Origin: Hemicentrotus pulcherrimus
Lineage: Eukaryota > Echinodermata > Echinoidea > Camarodonta > Strongylocentrotidae
Assembly: GCA_003118195.1 (NCBI GenBank)
Contig: BEXV01000205.1
Location: forward strand, 9,154-60,510
Reading direction: 5' to 3'
DNA length: 51,357 bases
Position numbers and translations under genes: made by a program. Below, piece after piece: positions 10,896 to 22,215 of the stretch (within the stretch, counting starts at the first letter, position 1; each line of letters starts with the position of its first letter). Below the pieces are notes generated by a model. The model made no database searches, had not been told where the DNA came from, and saw only the letters and a list, made by a program, of their open reading frames with translations.

Positions 10896-12080
10896 TTTGG
10901 GGTTAGGGCTTAGGCCCTTACTCGCAGTGGCGGATACCGTTACTCCCATTTAAAAAAAAATCACAAAGGTAAACAAGGCAAAAAATTACATCCTCTCTGA
11001 CATGATCATGAAGACCACAACATTCATTTAGATCTATTATCTATTTATTTGTTACTTACTTGCAGTTGTCATAGACCATTTTTTGGCGTGAGATGAATGG
11101 CGATGGTGGGTTTTCTCTCAGATAGGAGGACGTTTATTGGTACATTTCCATAGCAACTCTTTCAAATGTTTCATTTGATACAAATTTCAGGTAGCAGTCA
11201 ATTGGGGTGGATGTTTCTGAAAGTTCTATTAAAAAAAAAAACTACATACTCTGATCAAAAATTTGTTAACACAAGACATAAAAATCATGTGAAACCAGTA
11301 TTTATGTCTGTCGAAGATGGTTCACGGTCGACGAGTTGATGGAAGTCTGCTATCAGGAAAGATGAGCCTAATTTGATTAGATTGAGAGAATGAAATATTT
11401 GGATTTTAGTGTTTTTGGATACTTCATGTCTTCTTTTTTTAATCAACAACAACAACAAAAGTTTGCTTGTCCATTTTAGACCTGTTTTAATGAACCCTAT
11501 TTGAAATATGTAACAATTGCTTATGTGGGAAAGTATTACATTTTGTGGGTAGAATGTTTGTTGAGGGTGTGAACATGTGGGGGATGTGTGTTTCGTTTGT
11601 GTGGATGCTTGCGGAATTCGTGTATGTGCACTGGTGTGGTATGTTTAAAAACAAAAATCAAATATCATGTATAGAAAGGATGTGAGATATCTTTGTTGTT
11701 GATTGATATAGATCTTTCTACTGTAAACCCAGAAACTTGGAGCCATGAAACTACCGTTATTGCAAAAACTAAACATCTGACATTTTGATAGTAAGAAGCT
11801 TTTGCAAGTTTCAGAACCACTTGTGAAATGTGCAAAGATTCAATGATCTCATAAGTTTCTTGTTTTACAGTGGTGTTTTTTTGGTAATGGTTTGGTAATC
11901 ACATGTTTATGTTTTCTGTGGATTTTTAAAAAACTCCTGACCAGTAATGTTTCTGCATTGGAATTTGATTACTCAAGTCAATAATGTATAATAATTTGTA
12001 TTGTCTGTAATTCTTATGTTGGTAAAACTGTTACATTTGTGTTCGCTGTGTTACATGTCCTTAAAGGTGTGGTTTTGTTA
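10896..12080. other. non-coding, nothing recognised
   Basis: AT-rich sequence without reading frames of note on either strand and with no recognised repeat. Confidence 0.6.
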
Positions 12081-12454
12081 TTAAAGGTAAAGACCAGTAA
12101 TGGTCATGCGATTGCATTGTGAAAGAAACGTTGTGGAATCAATCAGAAAATGTTGATCATCTAGCATCTAGCATCTGCAAGGTTCTGGAATCATCAAAAT
12201 GATAAGAAATTTGGCCCATTCTTCGTAAAGTTACAAGCACTATACACAGAAAGATGTATATGGGACTACCCTGTATCTCTCACAGACCAAGAGAGAAACC
12301 AATTTACCAAATATATGAATTAGTAGGCGGTTTCCCGGCAAATTTTTTATCGTCATGTTTTAGTCAAAACATATTCTTTCACATGATTGGTAATGAGAGC
12401 TTCCATTTCATTTTTTGAAATTGGGGCGTTGCCAATACTGGTCTTTACCTTTAA
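12081..12454. mobile_element. TTAA-flanked MITE, copy 1
   Basis: The stretch starts and ends with TTAA and has terminal inverted repeats of about 23 bp: TTAAAGGTAAAGACCAGTA at the left end and its complement at the right, with one mismatch in 23. It encodes nothing. TTAA targets are used by piggyBac and Kolobok elements, so one of these probably mobilised it. A second, more diverged copy lies at 14201-14578, sharing TGGTCATGCGATTGCATTGT and much of the interior. Confidence 0.85.
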
Positions 12455-14200
12455 GGTATGTTATATAATGTTGCCTCCTTTTTTAATAGGAAAATGAAAA
12501 TGATCTTTCCAAGGTTCTTTTTCTTTTTTGTTCACTTAAGGTTGTGATTCATTCAAAATCACTAATATTTAAAAAATGTATGCAGTAGTTCATGAAATGC
12601 ACAAAATATATTATGAATTGATTGATATCAATTTTTATCAGAAACATGCATTTGTTTGTATATTTAGAATATTTCGATTGTGTTGATATTTTTGTCTGAT
12701 ATTTAAGATCTTTCTTACTGTCAACAATGAAATGATATTACATGTGTTTTGGTCTTACTAATTTCACATATTTTTTTTTTTTCTTTCCGGTTGTATACCT
12801 GTTTAGTCAGTGATTTTTCTTCTATAAAAATTTTCTTTGAAATTCAAAAAAATCTGTTGCAGCGCATGAAACCTTTAAAAAATGATGATTATGGTGAAAT
12901 ATAGTGTTTTGAATATGAAAGACAACCATTTTAAATAGTTATCAGATCCTTTTTGTTCCTTCATTGATTTTATTTTTGTGTATGTATATGTAATGTGTAT
13001 GTATACCGTACCTTCTTTTCAATGTTTAATCGGCAAACATGCGTAAAAAATGCATAAATTATAATTTCAAATTTCATTCCTTAAAAGATGCAATATTAAA
13101 GGTGCTATGTGGTTTTATTTTAGTGTAAACACGTATTTATGTGTGTGTAAAATTGCTTTTCAATACATGTGCAGTTGGTACTGATTATGTGGCATAGTAC
13201 CATTATCTAATAATGAATATATTACATTGTATATTTGCACCTAAAATGTCAAAAATCGATAGAAATCATGTTTAGATTACATATTTCTTTGTAATGGTCC
13301 CACATTTTAAGCGGTGATGGGCAAAGCTGTGGAAAGGTTGATTTTTTCAAAAGTCTTTGTAATCATGTATGAAATGTGGCAAATATTAGGATTTGCAAGT
13401 AGATTTTCTTGAAAAAATTAGCAATTTAGAATGTCAAGGAAAATTTATATTTATAATGGGATTAAACAATTTTATAAAGATTTAATCAATATTTTCCCTT
13501 CGTTCACCAAAAACATAAGTCCAGTGAGGGATAACTTTTAGATACCTCATACCTATTTTGTATAGCACGAGTTATAATTTATTTAGAAAATTGCTATATT
13601 AGGACTTATATATCGTAATTGTTGGATGTGTTAAGGTAAATTATATTGTTTACTTTATGTGTTATGTTATTACAAGAAGAAAAAAAGAATTTTCTGCTGT
13701 ATATAATTTTTCCTTCTGTTTTGCTATATACACTGAATTGTAAATTGATTTACTTGATATGTACGGTTACAAACAGAATATTGATTTGTTACATTGTAAA
13801 TTGATTTATATGTTTATATAAATAGATAATTAATGTACATCAATGAAGTTAAATAAATACAATACAATTCAAGTAGTGTTTTCAACGTATAAACACTGAT
13901 GTATTCTGAAGAAATGATTGGTTACTGAAGCTGAAAGAGTATTTGTTTACAAAGCCTACCAAGTTGTAGGTTAGCAATTTCAATAAATTCTATTTTTATA
14001 AATTACAGAATTACCTGTATGTTTATGTGTGTTTTGTTTTTAAATACATATGCTTGCTTTATATAATTGGTGAGGTGTAAGAATGTTGGAAAAGCAGTGC
14101 CAAGCTGAATTTCAAAGAAATGGCTAGATTTTTAAAAGGCAAATGTGTACATGACCAGAAATTTTTCATAGTTTTTTTTTATTCTATCTTGGGGAGGGGG
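12455..14200. other. non-coding, AT-rich
   Basis: No coding frames or recognised elements. AATAAA-type signals near 13852 and 13982 could belong to an unseen transcript. Confidence 0.5.
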
Positions 14201-14578
14201 TTAAAGATAGAGTTCTGGTCATGCGATTGCATTGTGAAAGAAACGATGTGGAATCGACCAGAAAAGGTTGATCATCTAGCATACAAAAATTTGTGTGTAT
14301 TTCAAGGTTCTGGAATCATCAAAATGATAAGAAATTTGGTAAAGTTACAAACACTGTACACGGAAAGATGTATATGGGACTACACGAACACGTGGCGAAA
14401 AAACCTCCCCCCCGAGTTTTACGATAAACATGACATATTTAGAATATGAAGGCATTTGAAGAGCCATGCTTTTCAGGGAACATGTCTTATCTGATGTTCT
14501 TCCACACTTGCATAATAACTAATGATAAAGTTCACGAATTATTTTTCACCTCTTTCCAGAACTCAACCTTCTCTTTAA
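14201..14578. mobile_element. TTAA-flanked MITE, copy 2
   Basis: Begins TTAAAGATAGAGTTCTGG and ends with the complement of TTAAAGAGAAGGTTGAG. The interior shares about 200 bp with copy 1 at 12081-12454. TIRs are more diverged than in copy 1, and an insertion of about 20 bp lies near 14280-14305. No coding capacity. Confidence 0.8.
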
Positions 14579-14819
14579 ATCTTGAGAATTTTCTGAAAAA
14601 AATTTGAACATAATCAATAAGGTTTGCTGAAATTCCCCAAAGCAGATATTTTCACTGTTTTTATGTTTTCAGAGGAACAGGGTTTTTTAAAATAAAGAAT
14701 GTCAACCTCCCAGTGTTTTGGAACGGTGGGACATATTTTTAGAGAAATTGTCAAATGTTAAGAGGGTCACATGACCAGCTTGTCAGTTTTGTGGGCTGCA
14801 TCCCTTCTGTTTGAGCTTT

Positions 14820-15018
14820 TGAGAGAGGGAGGGAAGAAAGATTTGTAAGAAGGTAAAAGGGGAAAGGAGAGATGGAGAGATGGAAAAAAGAGGAAGGGAA
14901 GGAAAAGAGAAAAAGTGGGATAAGGTAGAAGAGAAAGGGAGGGAAGAAGAGAAACGGTAGTAAAAAGAGAAAGTGGGAAGAAGAGAAAGGAGGAAAGAAA
15001 AGAAAGAGAGAAGGGGAT
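14820..15018. repeat. purine-rich (GGAA/GAGA) low-complexity block
   Basis: About 200 bases are almost purely purine on the plus strand, an irregular mixture of GAGAGG, GGAAAG and GAAGAG words. Open minus-strand frames here are only this pyrimidine bias and not genes. Such blocks can form triplex DNA. Confidence 0.85.
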
Positions 15019-15480
15019 TGTAAAATATGTGAAACCAAAGATAGGAGATATTTATCATGGGATATAGATATACCAAACCTGTTGAACTTGAAGATTAATC
15101 TATGCCGGTGTAAAAAGGTTCACATGGAGCTAATCGAGACCAAAAGTTGATAATTTTCAAAGACACTGTATTGCAAAAAGAAATCTTTTCCTCAACTGGT
15201 GCCTTCTTTTACGCATAAAATTCACTATTGGCAAACAGGTGACAACATCAAAAGGCGAAAGAGCAACCAAAGTGCTAATGGATAGGGGGAAATCCCCTCT
15301 TTAAGGAGTCACTCATCATTTGAATATTATATGTATTTCACTTTATTTGGAGTTGAAACCACTGCAAATTATTGTAAAATCCATTCCAGAGCAGATATAG
15401 TACCATTGAGAGCAGATTTCACTTTTTTTAAGGTTGGATTTTTACTTAAAATAACAAAAATAATCCCTGTAATAATCCAT

Positions 15481-15988
15481 AAGGACCGCTATGCATAAGT
15501 TGATAAAAGGGTCATTATTCATAAGGGGAAATATATGTAAGGACCGCTATTCATAATTAAAAAAAGAAGGTTGCTATACGAAAGATGAGAAGAGAATCGC
15601 TATTCATAATACAAAATCAGGGTCTTTATTTATAAGGGTCCCTTTTTATATTACATGTACTATAAGAGGGGTGTTATTCATAACACAAGAAGAGGGTCGC
15701 TATTCCTAAAACGAGAAGAGGGCAGCTATACATGATACGAAATGAGGGTCGCTATTCATAATACAAAAGGAGGGTCCCTCTTCACATTTATAAATAGCGA
15801 CCCCGTTCTTGTTTATGAATAGCATCCCCAATTTCGTATTATGAATGAATAGCGGTCATTATGAGTAATGGCCCCCAATGTGAATTATGAATAGCGACCC
15901 TCATCTCATGTTATGAATTGCGGTCCTTATGAATAACGGTCTTTATGAATAGTGACCCCTTTTTTGTTTAATGATTAGTGGTCCTTCA
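15481..15988. repeat. mirrored minisatellite: about 30-bp units in direct, then inverted orientation
   Basis: Units built around AGGGTCGCTATTCATAATAC recur from 15481 to about 15788. From there to 15988 the same unit recurs as its reverse complement (ATGAATAGCGACCC). The outer ends also pair: AAGGACCGCTATGCATAA against the complement of TTAATGATTAGTGGTCCTT. The whole could fold into a hairpin of about 500 bases. It has no coding capacity. Confidence 0.85.
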
Positions 15989-16209
15989 GGTATGGGAAGT
16001 TACACGTTATGAATACAAATGATATGTTAATTATAAAAACATACTTGCGTGCAGCAAAGAAAACAATATTTTGCTCAGTTTCAAGCAACTTCAAACGATA
16101 TCGGGGGGCTTGGAAAGTGATAAAAAATGAGTTTGAGTCAAAGAAAAAAGAAATCTGATGTAAAGAATATTGAAATTGATGGTCTTTTAATGGAAGATAC
16201 AAGTAGTAT

Positions 16210-18045
16210 TGTGTAAAAATTCAATTATTATTTTTGCAGTAAGCCTATTTGTCCTAATCTGTCACGGGCGGTCCCTTCCTGTTAAAAATCTTGTAACGAT
16301 TATCTGAAAGAATCTAACACTAGCAAGAAAAGCTTATTCCTTTTCCCAATAGTTAGGGAAGAGTTGCTTACTATTGTGAATTCGCTGAAGACTGGGAAAA
16401 GTCCTGGTTGTGATCGTGTCAATAGTGACATAATTAAACAGGTTATCTTAGGGGTTATTCAACCCCTTATTCATGTCTTTAATTCATCGATGTTAAATGG
16501 AATAGTCCCTGAAAACATGAAAATTGCAAAAGTCGTACCCAGTTTTAAAAATGGTGATCCTCAATCTTTCTCGAATTACCGTCCTATTTCCCTTATAACC
16601 TCCTTCTCAATGATCCTTGAGAAATTGATTTATGTTAGAATTTAATAGTAAAATATTCTCAAACTTTCAGTTAGGATTCCGAGCAAAACATATTACCTAT
16701 CACGCCTTGCTGCACTTTAAAGATACGATTTCACAAGCAATAGAAAAAAAAGAAGCACACAATCTGTATATTTCTTGATTATTCCAAGGCATTCGAAACT
16801 ATAGATCAGGATAGATCATGACACTTTGCTAGGGAAATTATCGCATTATGGTGTCAGGGANGTTTTAAAAATGGTGATCCTCAATCTTTCTCGAATTACC
16901 GTCCTATTTCCCTTATAACCTCCTTCTCAATGATCCTTGAGAAATTGATTTATGTTAGAATTTAATAGTAAAATATTCTCAAACTTTCAGTTAGGATTCC
17001 GAGCAAAACATATTACCTATCACGCCTTGCTGCACTTTAAAGATACGATTTCACAAGCAATAGAAAAAAAAGAAGCACACAATCTGTATATTTCTTGATT
17101 ATTCCAAGGCATTCGAAACTATAGATCAGGATAGATCATGACACTTTGCTAGGGAAATTATCGCATTATGGTGTCAGGGACACAGCTCTGGACTGGTTTA
17201 AGAGCTACTGAGCTGACAGGAAACAATTTGTTTCTTAAAACGGTTTTGATTCAGGGTTACAGAATGTCACATGTGGCGTTCCTCAGGGATCTCTCTTTGG
17301 TCCGCTCTTGTTAATTGTATATATTAATGACTTTCATTTCTTGTCGAATGTTTTGTCATTCATTTTATTTGTTAATGATTCCAGCCTTTACTATTCACAC
17401 AAAAATCCACAAACTCTGTTAGAAACAGGTAATTTCGAACTAATTAGTAAAATTACTTTGTGGATTCAAGCAAATGAATTGTCTTTAAATATGCAAAAGA
17501 CAAATTATATGTTTTTTAGTAATACAATCAAAGTGCTTCCAGGAGATCTATCATTTAACAATGTATTGATAGATAGGGTATCATAAAAAAAATTCTTGCT
17601 TGCGCATTGATGAGCAAATGAGATGGCAAATTCATGTAAATCATTTTTAAAAGACATTGTCAAGAAACATTGGCATTATTCATAAATTGAAATCAATCAT
17701 TCCATACACATTCTCAACATTAATTAATAATGATGTTCTTGCTTGGAAGAACTCTATTAAAACTAATCTTGAAAAATTATACTTGATTCAAAAGAGGATC
17801 TTAAGAATTATATGTAACGTTAGCTTTCATACGCATACTATAATCTGCTTTTTTTATACGCATAGAATTTTAAAGGTGCAAGATATTAATCACCTTAAAC
17901 TGGGTTCTCTATGTATGACTTCGATTCTGGTGTCCTTCCACAGGCTCTTGTCAGCATATTAAAGAAAAAAGTCAAGTTCATGACCATGCTTCACGAAATG
18001 CCTCTGCGTTTCATTTAGGCCCCTGCAACTCAATGTTGAGTTTCC
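16210..18045 (+). pseudogene. LINE reverse transcriptase, decayed
   Basis: The plus strand encodes a Jockey/CR1-type reverse transcriptase across several breaks. About 16360-16640 contains NSLKTGKSPGCDRVNSDIIK and later PSFKNGDPQSFSNYRPISL. About 17270-17400 contains CGVPQGSLFGPLL, then ILFVNDSSLYYS. The catalytic pair, normally F-A-D-D, reads FVND, so one Asp is replaced. Frame breaks and stops occur throughout (near 16643, 16775, 17209 and 17585). The stretch includes an exact internal duplication around a single N (described separately), so the real element is about 320 bp shorter. The endonuclease is absent: a normal 5'-truncated LINE. It is the only clear transposon coding remnant on the plus strand of this window. 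Confidence 0.85.
16542..17180. repeat. exact 319-bp direct duplication split by one N
   Basis: Bases 16542-16860 and 16862-17180 appear identical and are separated only by an N at 16861. This looks like two contig ends that overlap but were joined without merging. Confidence 0.9.
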
Positions 18046-18097
18046 CGTCGCCCGCCCGCACTGTGGTTTATTGGCCGCGTTGGCGATCGAAAAACTG

Positions 18098-18122
18098 AAA
18101 ATATATATATATATATATATGT
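18098..18122. repeat. (AT)n microsatellite
   Basis: An ATAT run lies just after the end of the LINE fragment. It may be part of the LINE's 3' tail region. From 18123 to 18504 nothing is recognised. Confidence 0.8.
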
Positions 18123-18504
18123 ATATATTTAATTTTAAGTTATTTTTTTTTTGGTAATATTTTTTCTTTCCGGTTCGACTTCTGAATTACCTTTGTGAAT
18201 TGCAAACTGTTATTGTTTTATATGGACTCGTTTTTTGCTTGTCTTAAAATATTTCTGTTTTGTTTTGATGCCAGCTTCCCACGGTATAATAACTCTTTAA
18301 CAAATCTATCCAATTGAATTCAGCATAATAATAGATACTGTTCATCCTTTTTAATGCATGGAGGAACATTCTTCTGTTTTACAAAAGCACTGAAATGACA
18401 AAATTTGAGGTCAGGAAAAAATAAATACATTTGAAAAATGAAAACAAGCATTTAATACAGAATAAGATGCTTTAAGTAATTCATGTGTAAATGTATGCTG
18501 TGAA

Positions 18505-18720
18505 TTATAGATAGCTCAGTCGGTAGAGCAGTGGTCTTGTAATCCGGTGACCCGGGTTCGAAACCAAGGTGATGCGCTAGTGCCCTTTGGTAAGGCATTA
18601 ATCCTCCTTACCAGGTCCCTCGGAGAGGACCTAAAGCCGTCGGCCGTCTGGTTGCTTACTTACAAGCATTTATGCTTAGCAGCCAGGTAAAATAACCACC
18701 ACCATTCATTCATTCATTCA
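18505..18720 (+). mobile_element. tRNA-derived SINE
   Basis: The head is tRNA-like with intact RNA polymerase III promoter boxes: A box TAGCTCAGTCGG (18512-18523) and B box GGTTCGAAACC (18555-18565). The anticodon-loop position reads CTTGTAA, so the source may be tRNA-Thr. A body follows (GGTAAGGCATTAATCC and GAGAGGACCTAAAGCCGTCG), and a (CATT)n tail lies at 18703-18720. The tail and the lack of a proper acceptor stem argue against a functional tRNA gene. The body is of the kind I associate with sea urchin SINEs. Confidence 0.9.
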
Positions 18721-20170
18721 AATATATATCTTGAACTCATAGTACATGTACTTAAATATATTGTGAATTATGGTAGAAAGGTTTGCCACACTTGTTACTA
18801 TCAAAGTATTCCTCTATTTGGATGTGGTGCCAAGATCTATTATGTATTACTATAAATGTAACATTTCTTCTTGATATTCATGTGTCTAACCGAATATTGT
18901 CAACCTTTTATTCCCTCCCCCTGTTGCATTGCATGTGCCCGTTGTACGTGTCTGCAGTCCTTTATTATTTCTCATATTTTCTCTTTTCTCCCGTCTTGTC
19001 TAGTCTAGTCTCTAGATTGTTTTCTGTTTGTTGTTGATGTTGTGTGTATACTTTCCTTATACCACCCTTTTCCTAATGTATAGTCACATATATCCCATCA
19101 TGTTTATCTTGTTGCTTATAATGTACCAACCAATTATTTGGTCCAGAGGGTCCCCTAAAACTTACAAGCTCTGCCTTTACCAGGGTCTCCTCGTCTTTCT
19201 TTTAGTTCACTTTGTTTTTACCATTGCCCTAAAAATTGAATTGTAAATGTGTAATGATCTAATATGCTCTATGTGACATTTGAAAGAAAGACGAACAAAT
19301 ATCTTATCTTGTATCTCATCTTATTTTAAAGAAATTATGTGAACATTATTATTTGTATATAATGATATCGTGAAATGATTATTTATGAAACATTGCATTA
19401 TATGTAAATAATTGTTATACAATATAGTTACTGTAAGGTAAATAATGAATTAAATATAAATATTGGTGTAAATAATAATTCTACAGACGGTGCCTCATAG
19501 TCGCCAAGGTACTCAAACTCGAAGAAGCGCGCTGGATGAATTTCATAAGTGGAAAGGTACTCAATCTGTGACAAGCCATGTATTCAAACAGCAAGGGTGA
19601 TATGTTGGGCAGTAAAACAGCATCATTATTTTAAATGGTTCGTCATCAGAGTCTGAAAGCACTGCTTTCGTATCGGCTCCGTGCAGGACAGCTACACGGA
19701 TGGAGTTGGGCTACCGGTATCTCGGACCCGCTCCCAGGCCAGCCGCCCTCCCGACTGTCAATCCTCCTTCGCGATCGATTCGATGGTGAGGAAAAACGAG
19801 CGAGCACATGTTCGGAAAGCTCGAGAGAGGGAATGAAGCGCGGATGCTGCTGCTGCTGTGCCTGTACTGTACATGCTGGTCTGCTCTGATGTTGGTTCAG
19901 CTTCTTTTATCTCCATGGTTCAGCTTTGTGGTGGTAACAAGGTATTTACTACGGCGCTAGTTCAGAAGTCTATCCAAAATTTGACCCATATTATAACTCT
20001 GGTGTGGTGATAAAACATAGAAAATGAATAGACTATTCATCAAATTTCCAAATAAAGGTCATGATTGTCTTTTTATTTTTTGTCTAATTATCTTATCTTT
20101 TTCGGAGTAATTTCCTAAAAATGAAGACTTGTAAAATAAATGCACTTTCTTACAGAATTCACGGCAGCAC
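18721..20170. other. non-coding; T-rich then AT-rich then GC-richer
   Basis: Open frames near 18783-19246 are T-rich without family resemblance and may be a LINE 3' region. 19330-19485 is extremely AT-rich and shares the word ATTATATGTAAATAAT with the palindrome at 21.1-21.4 kb. 19630-19890 is GC-richer, with a (GCT)n-like run, and unassigned. Confidence 0.5.
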
Positions 20171-20179
20171 AAGACAATG

Positions 20180-20280
20180 GCATACCAAGGGTGGGTTGCG
20201 GGTACGTGCGTGTGTTCAGGTAGCGACGGTAAACTAAGATTACAGTCGCTAACTTAACACGCCCGCGCACACTCGACTGA
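20180..20280. repeat. degenerate relative of the 47.8-kb foldback
   Basis: GCATACCAAGGGTGGGTTGC here matches GCATACCGATGGTGGGTTGC in the foldback at 47729-47947. The two halves of this stretch also pair imperfectly around 20235. It is probably a diverged copy of the same small element. Confidence 0.6.
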
Positions 20281-20858
20281 CTTTTAAATCATTACCTTTA
20301 AAGTCACATAGAAGTCAGCTCTCATGGGGAATTCGACACCGTTCGGGTGTTTACCCAATAACAGGTGTTGTCAATCACCAGGTTTCTTGAGTTTTATGAC
20401 CATTAGACCTCATGTAATGCTTTGCTTTTCCTTTGTCCGAATAATCACGAGCATTCTCCGAGAGATTAGGGGGTAATTCTTGATGGGCCAACGGGTTTGC
20501 TGTGTGCAGATTTGTACTCCCATTAATGGTATATCCACCAAGTCTGGTGTCAGCGAATTATGGCCTTCGATCTGCACATGAAAATTGACTACCCAATCCC
20601 TTTAATCTAACATTTGATGAAAATTTACTTTATTTTGGGTTTTAGTTACTAGATTCTGTCTAGTGCCATATTATTTATTTGGTACTTTTGCAGATTCTGC
20701 CCAAAGTAGAAAAAGATCCTGGAAAAAAAATAGTTCCATGTACTTACGCACAATTCCTCACTATAGCCATGCTTCTGAAAATTATCAATTTGTGAACACT
20801 GATTTTCCTGGTTTTGACTTTTATTGACAGTGTTAGTTAAATGGTAACATTCTTCCCA

Positions 20859-21080
20859 TCACCCACAGAGCAAAGTGATAAACCTACATGTACTACACGA
20901 CTCTCTGCTGGACGTATATACCAATTGGTCCTGTCCAGTACCACCTAAGATGTAGATGTAGATGTTGCCATACTTATGAGGACACAGGAGGAAATTCTCT
21001 GGATCAAGGAAGGCATGGTACCGCCAGCTGAGCTGGGACTCGATCATGATTTGGAGATGCGACGTCTTATGAGGCGCCAT
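20859..21080 (-). other. unrecognised open frame next to the palindrome
   Basis: A 73-codon frame starts inside the left end of the large palindrome (MAPHKTSHLQ) and continues outward (PENFLLCPHKYGNIYIYILG). I do not recognise a domain. Because the palindrome repeats up to 21392, a second copy of its first codons lies at the edge of the N gap. It could be an exon, and it may be chance. Confidence 0.25.
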
Positions 21081-21392
21081 GTGTAAACATGTTGTTTAGA
21101 AAAATTATATGTTATATAATCATTATTTAACAAATAATAACCATTATTTACATATAATGAGAGAAAATGTACATTTTTATTTGTATATAATTCTTAACAC
21201 ATTTTTATTATTTATAAATAATGAAGTATGAATTGTAATTATTTATAAATAATAAAAATGTGTTAAGAATTATTTACAAATAAAAATGTACATTTTCTCT
21301 CATTATATGTAAATAATGGTTATTATTTGTTAAATAATGATTATATAACATATAATTTTTCTAAACAACATGTTTACACATGGCGCCTCATA
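21068..21392. repeat. 325-bp palindrome ending at the assembly gap
   Basis: Arms of about 155 bp (21068-21222 and 21240-21392) are almost perfect reverse complements, from TATGAGGCGCC at the left end to GGCGCCTCATA at the right. The centre is a short loop near 21231. The right arm stops exactly where the N run begins. It is AT-rich (ATTATTTATAAATAAT) and could extrude as a cruciform. Confidence 0.95.
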
Positions 21393-22215
21393 NNNNNNNN
21401 NNNNNNNNNNNNNNNNNNNNNNNNNNNNNNNNNNNNNNNNNNNNNNNNNNNNNNNNNNNNNNNNNNNNNNNNNNNNNNNNNNNNNNNNNNNNNNNNNNNN
21501 NNNNNNNNNNNNNNNNNNNNNNNNNNNNNNNNNNNNNNNNNNNNNNNNNNNNNNNNNNNNNNNNNNNNNNNNNNNNNNNNNNNNNNNNNNNNNNNNNNNN
21601 NNNNNNNNNNNNNNNNNNNNNNNNNNNNNNNNNNNNNNNNNNNNNNNNNNNNNNNNNNNNNNNNNNNNNNNNNNNNNNNNNNNNNNNNNNNNNNNNNNNN
21701 NNNNNNNNNNNNNNNNNNNNNNNNNNNNNNNNNNNNNNNNNNNNNNNNNNNNNNNNNNNNNNNNNNNNNNNNNNNNNNNNNNNNNNNNNNNNNNNNNNNN
21801 NNNNNNNNNNNNNNNNNNNNNNNNNNNNNNNNNNNNNNNNNNNNNNNNNNNNNNNNNNNNNNNNNNNNNNNNNNNNNNNNNNNNNNNNNNNNNNNNNNNN
21901 NNNNNNNNNNNNNNNNNNNNNNNNNNNNNNNNNNNNNNNNNNNNNNNNNNNNNNNNNNNNNNNNNNNNNNNNNNNNNNNNNNNNNNNNNNNNNNNNNNNN
22001 NNNNNNNNNNNNNNNNNNNNNNNNNNNNNNNNNNNNNNNNNNNNNNNNNNNNNNNNNNNNNNNNNNNNNNNNNNNNNNNNNNNNNNNNNNNNNNNNNNNN
22101 NNNNNNNNNNNNNNNNNNNNNNNNNNNNNNNNNNNNNNNNNNNNNNNNNNNNNNNNNNNNNNNNNNNNNNNNNNNNNNNNNNNNNNNNNNNNNNNNNNNN
22201 NNNNNNNNNNNNNNN
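21393..22215. other. assembly gap (823 N)
   Basis: A continuous run of N. No sequence can be described. The gap directly follows a long palindrome, which commonly breaks sequencing and assembly. Confidence 1.

Noticed and set aside
14751..15076. Two overlapping frames rich in Phe, Ser, Leu and Pro on the minus strand
   Set aside because: They follow from the purine-rich low-complexity block, which has no stops in pyrimidine reading.
18505..18580. Functional tRNA gene
   Set aside because: The A and B boxes are good, but the acceptor stem does not pair and a SINE body with a CATT tail follows.
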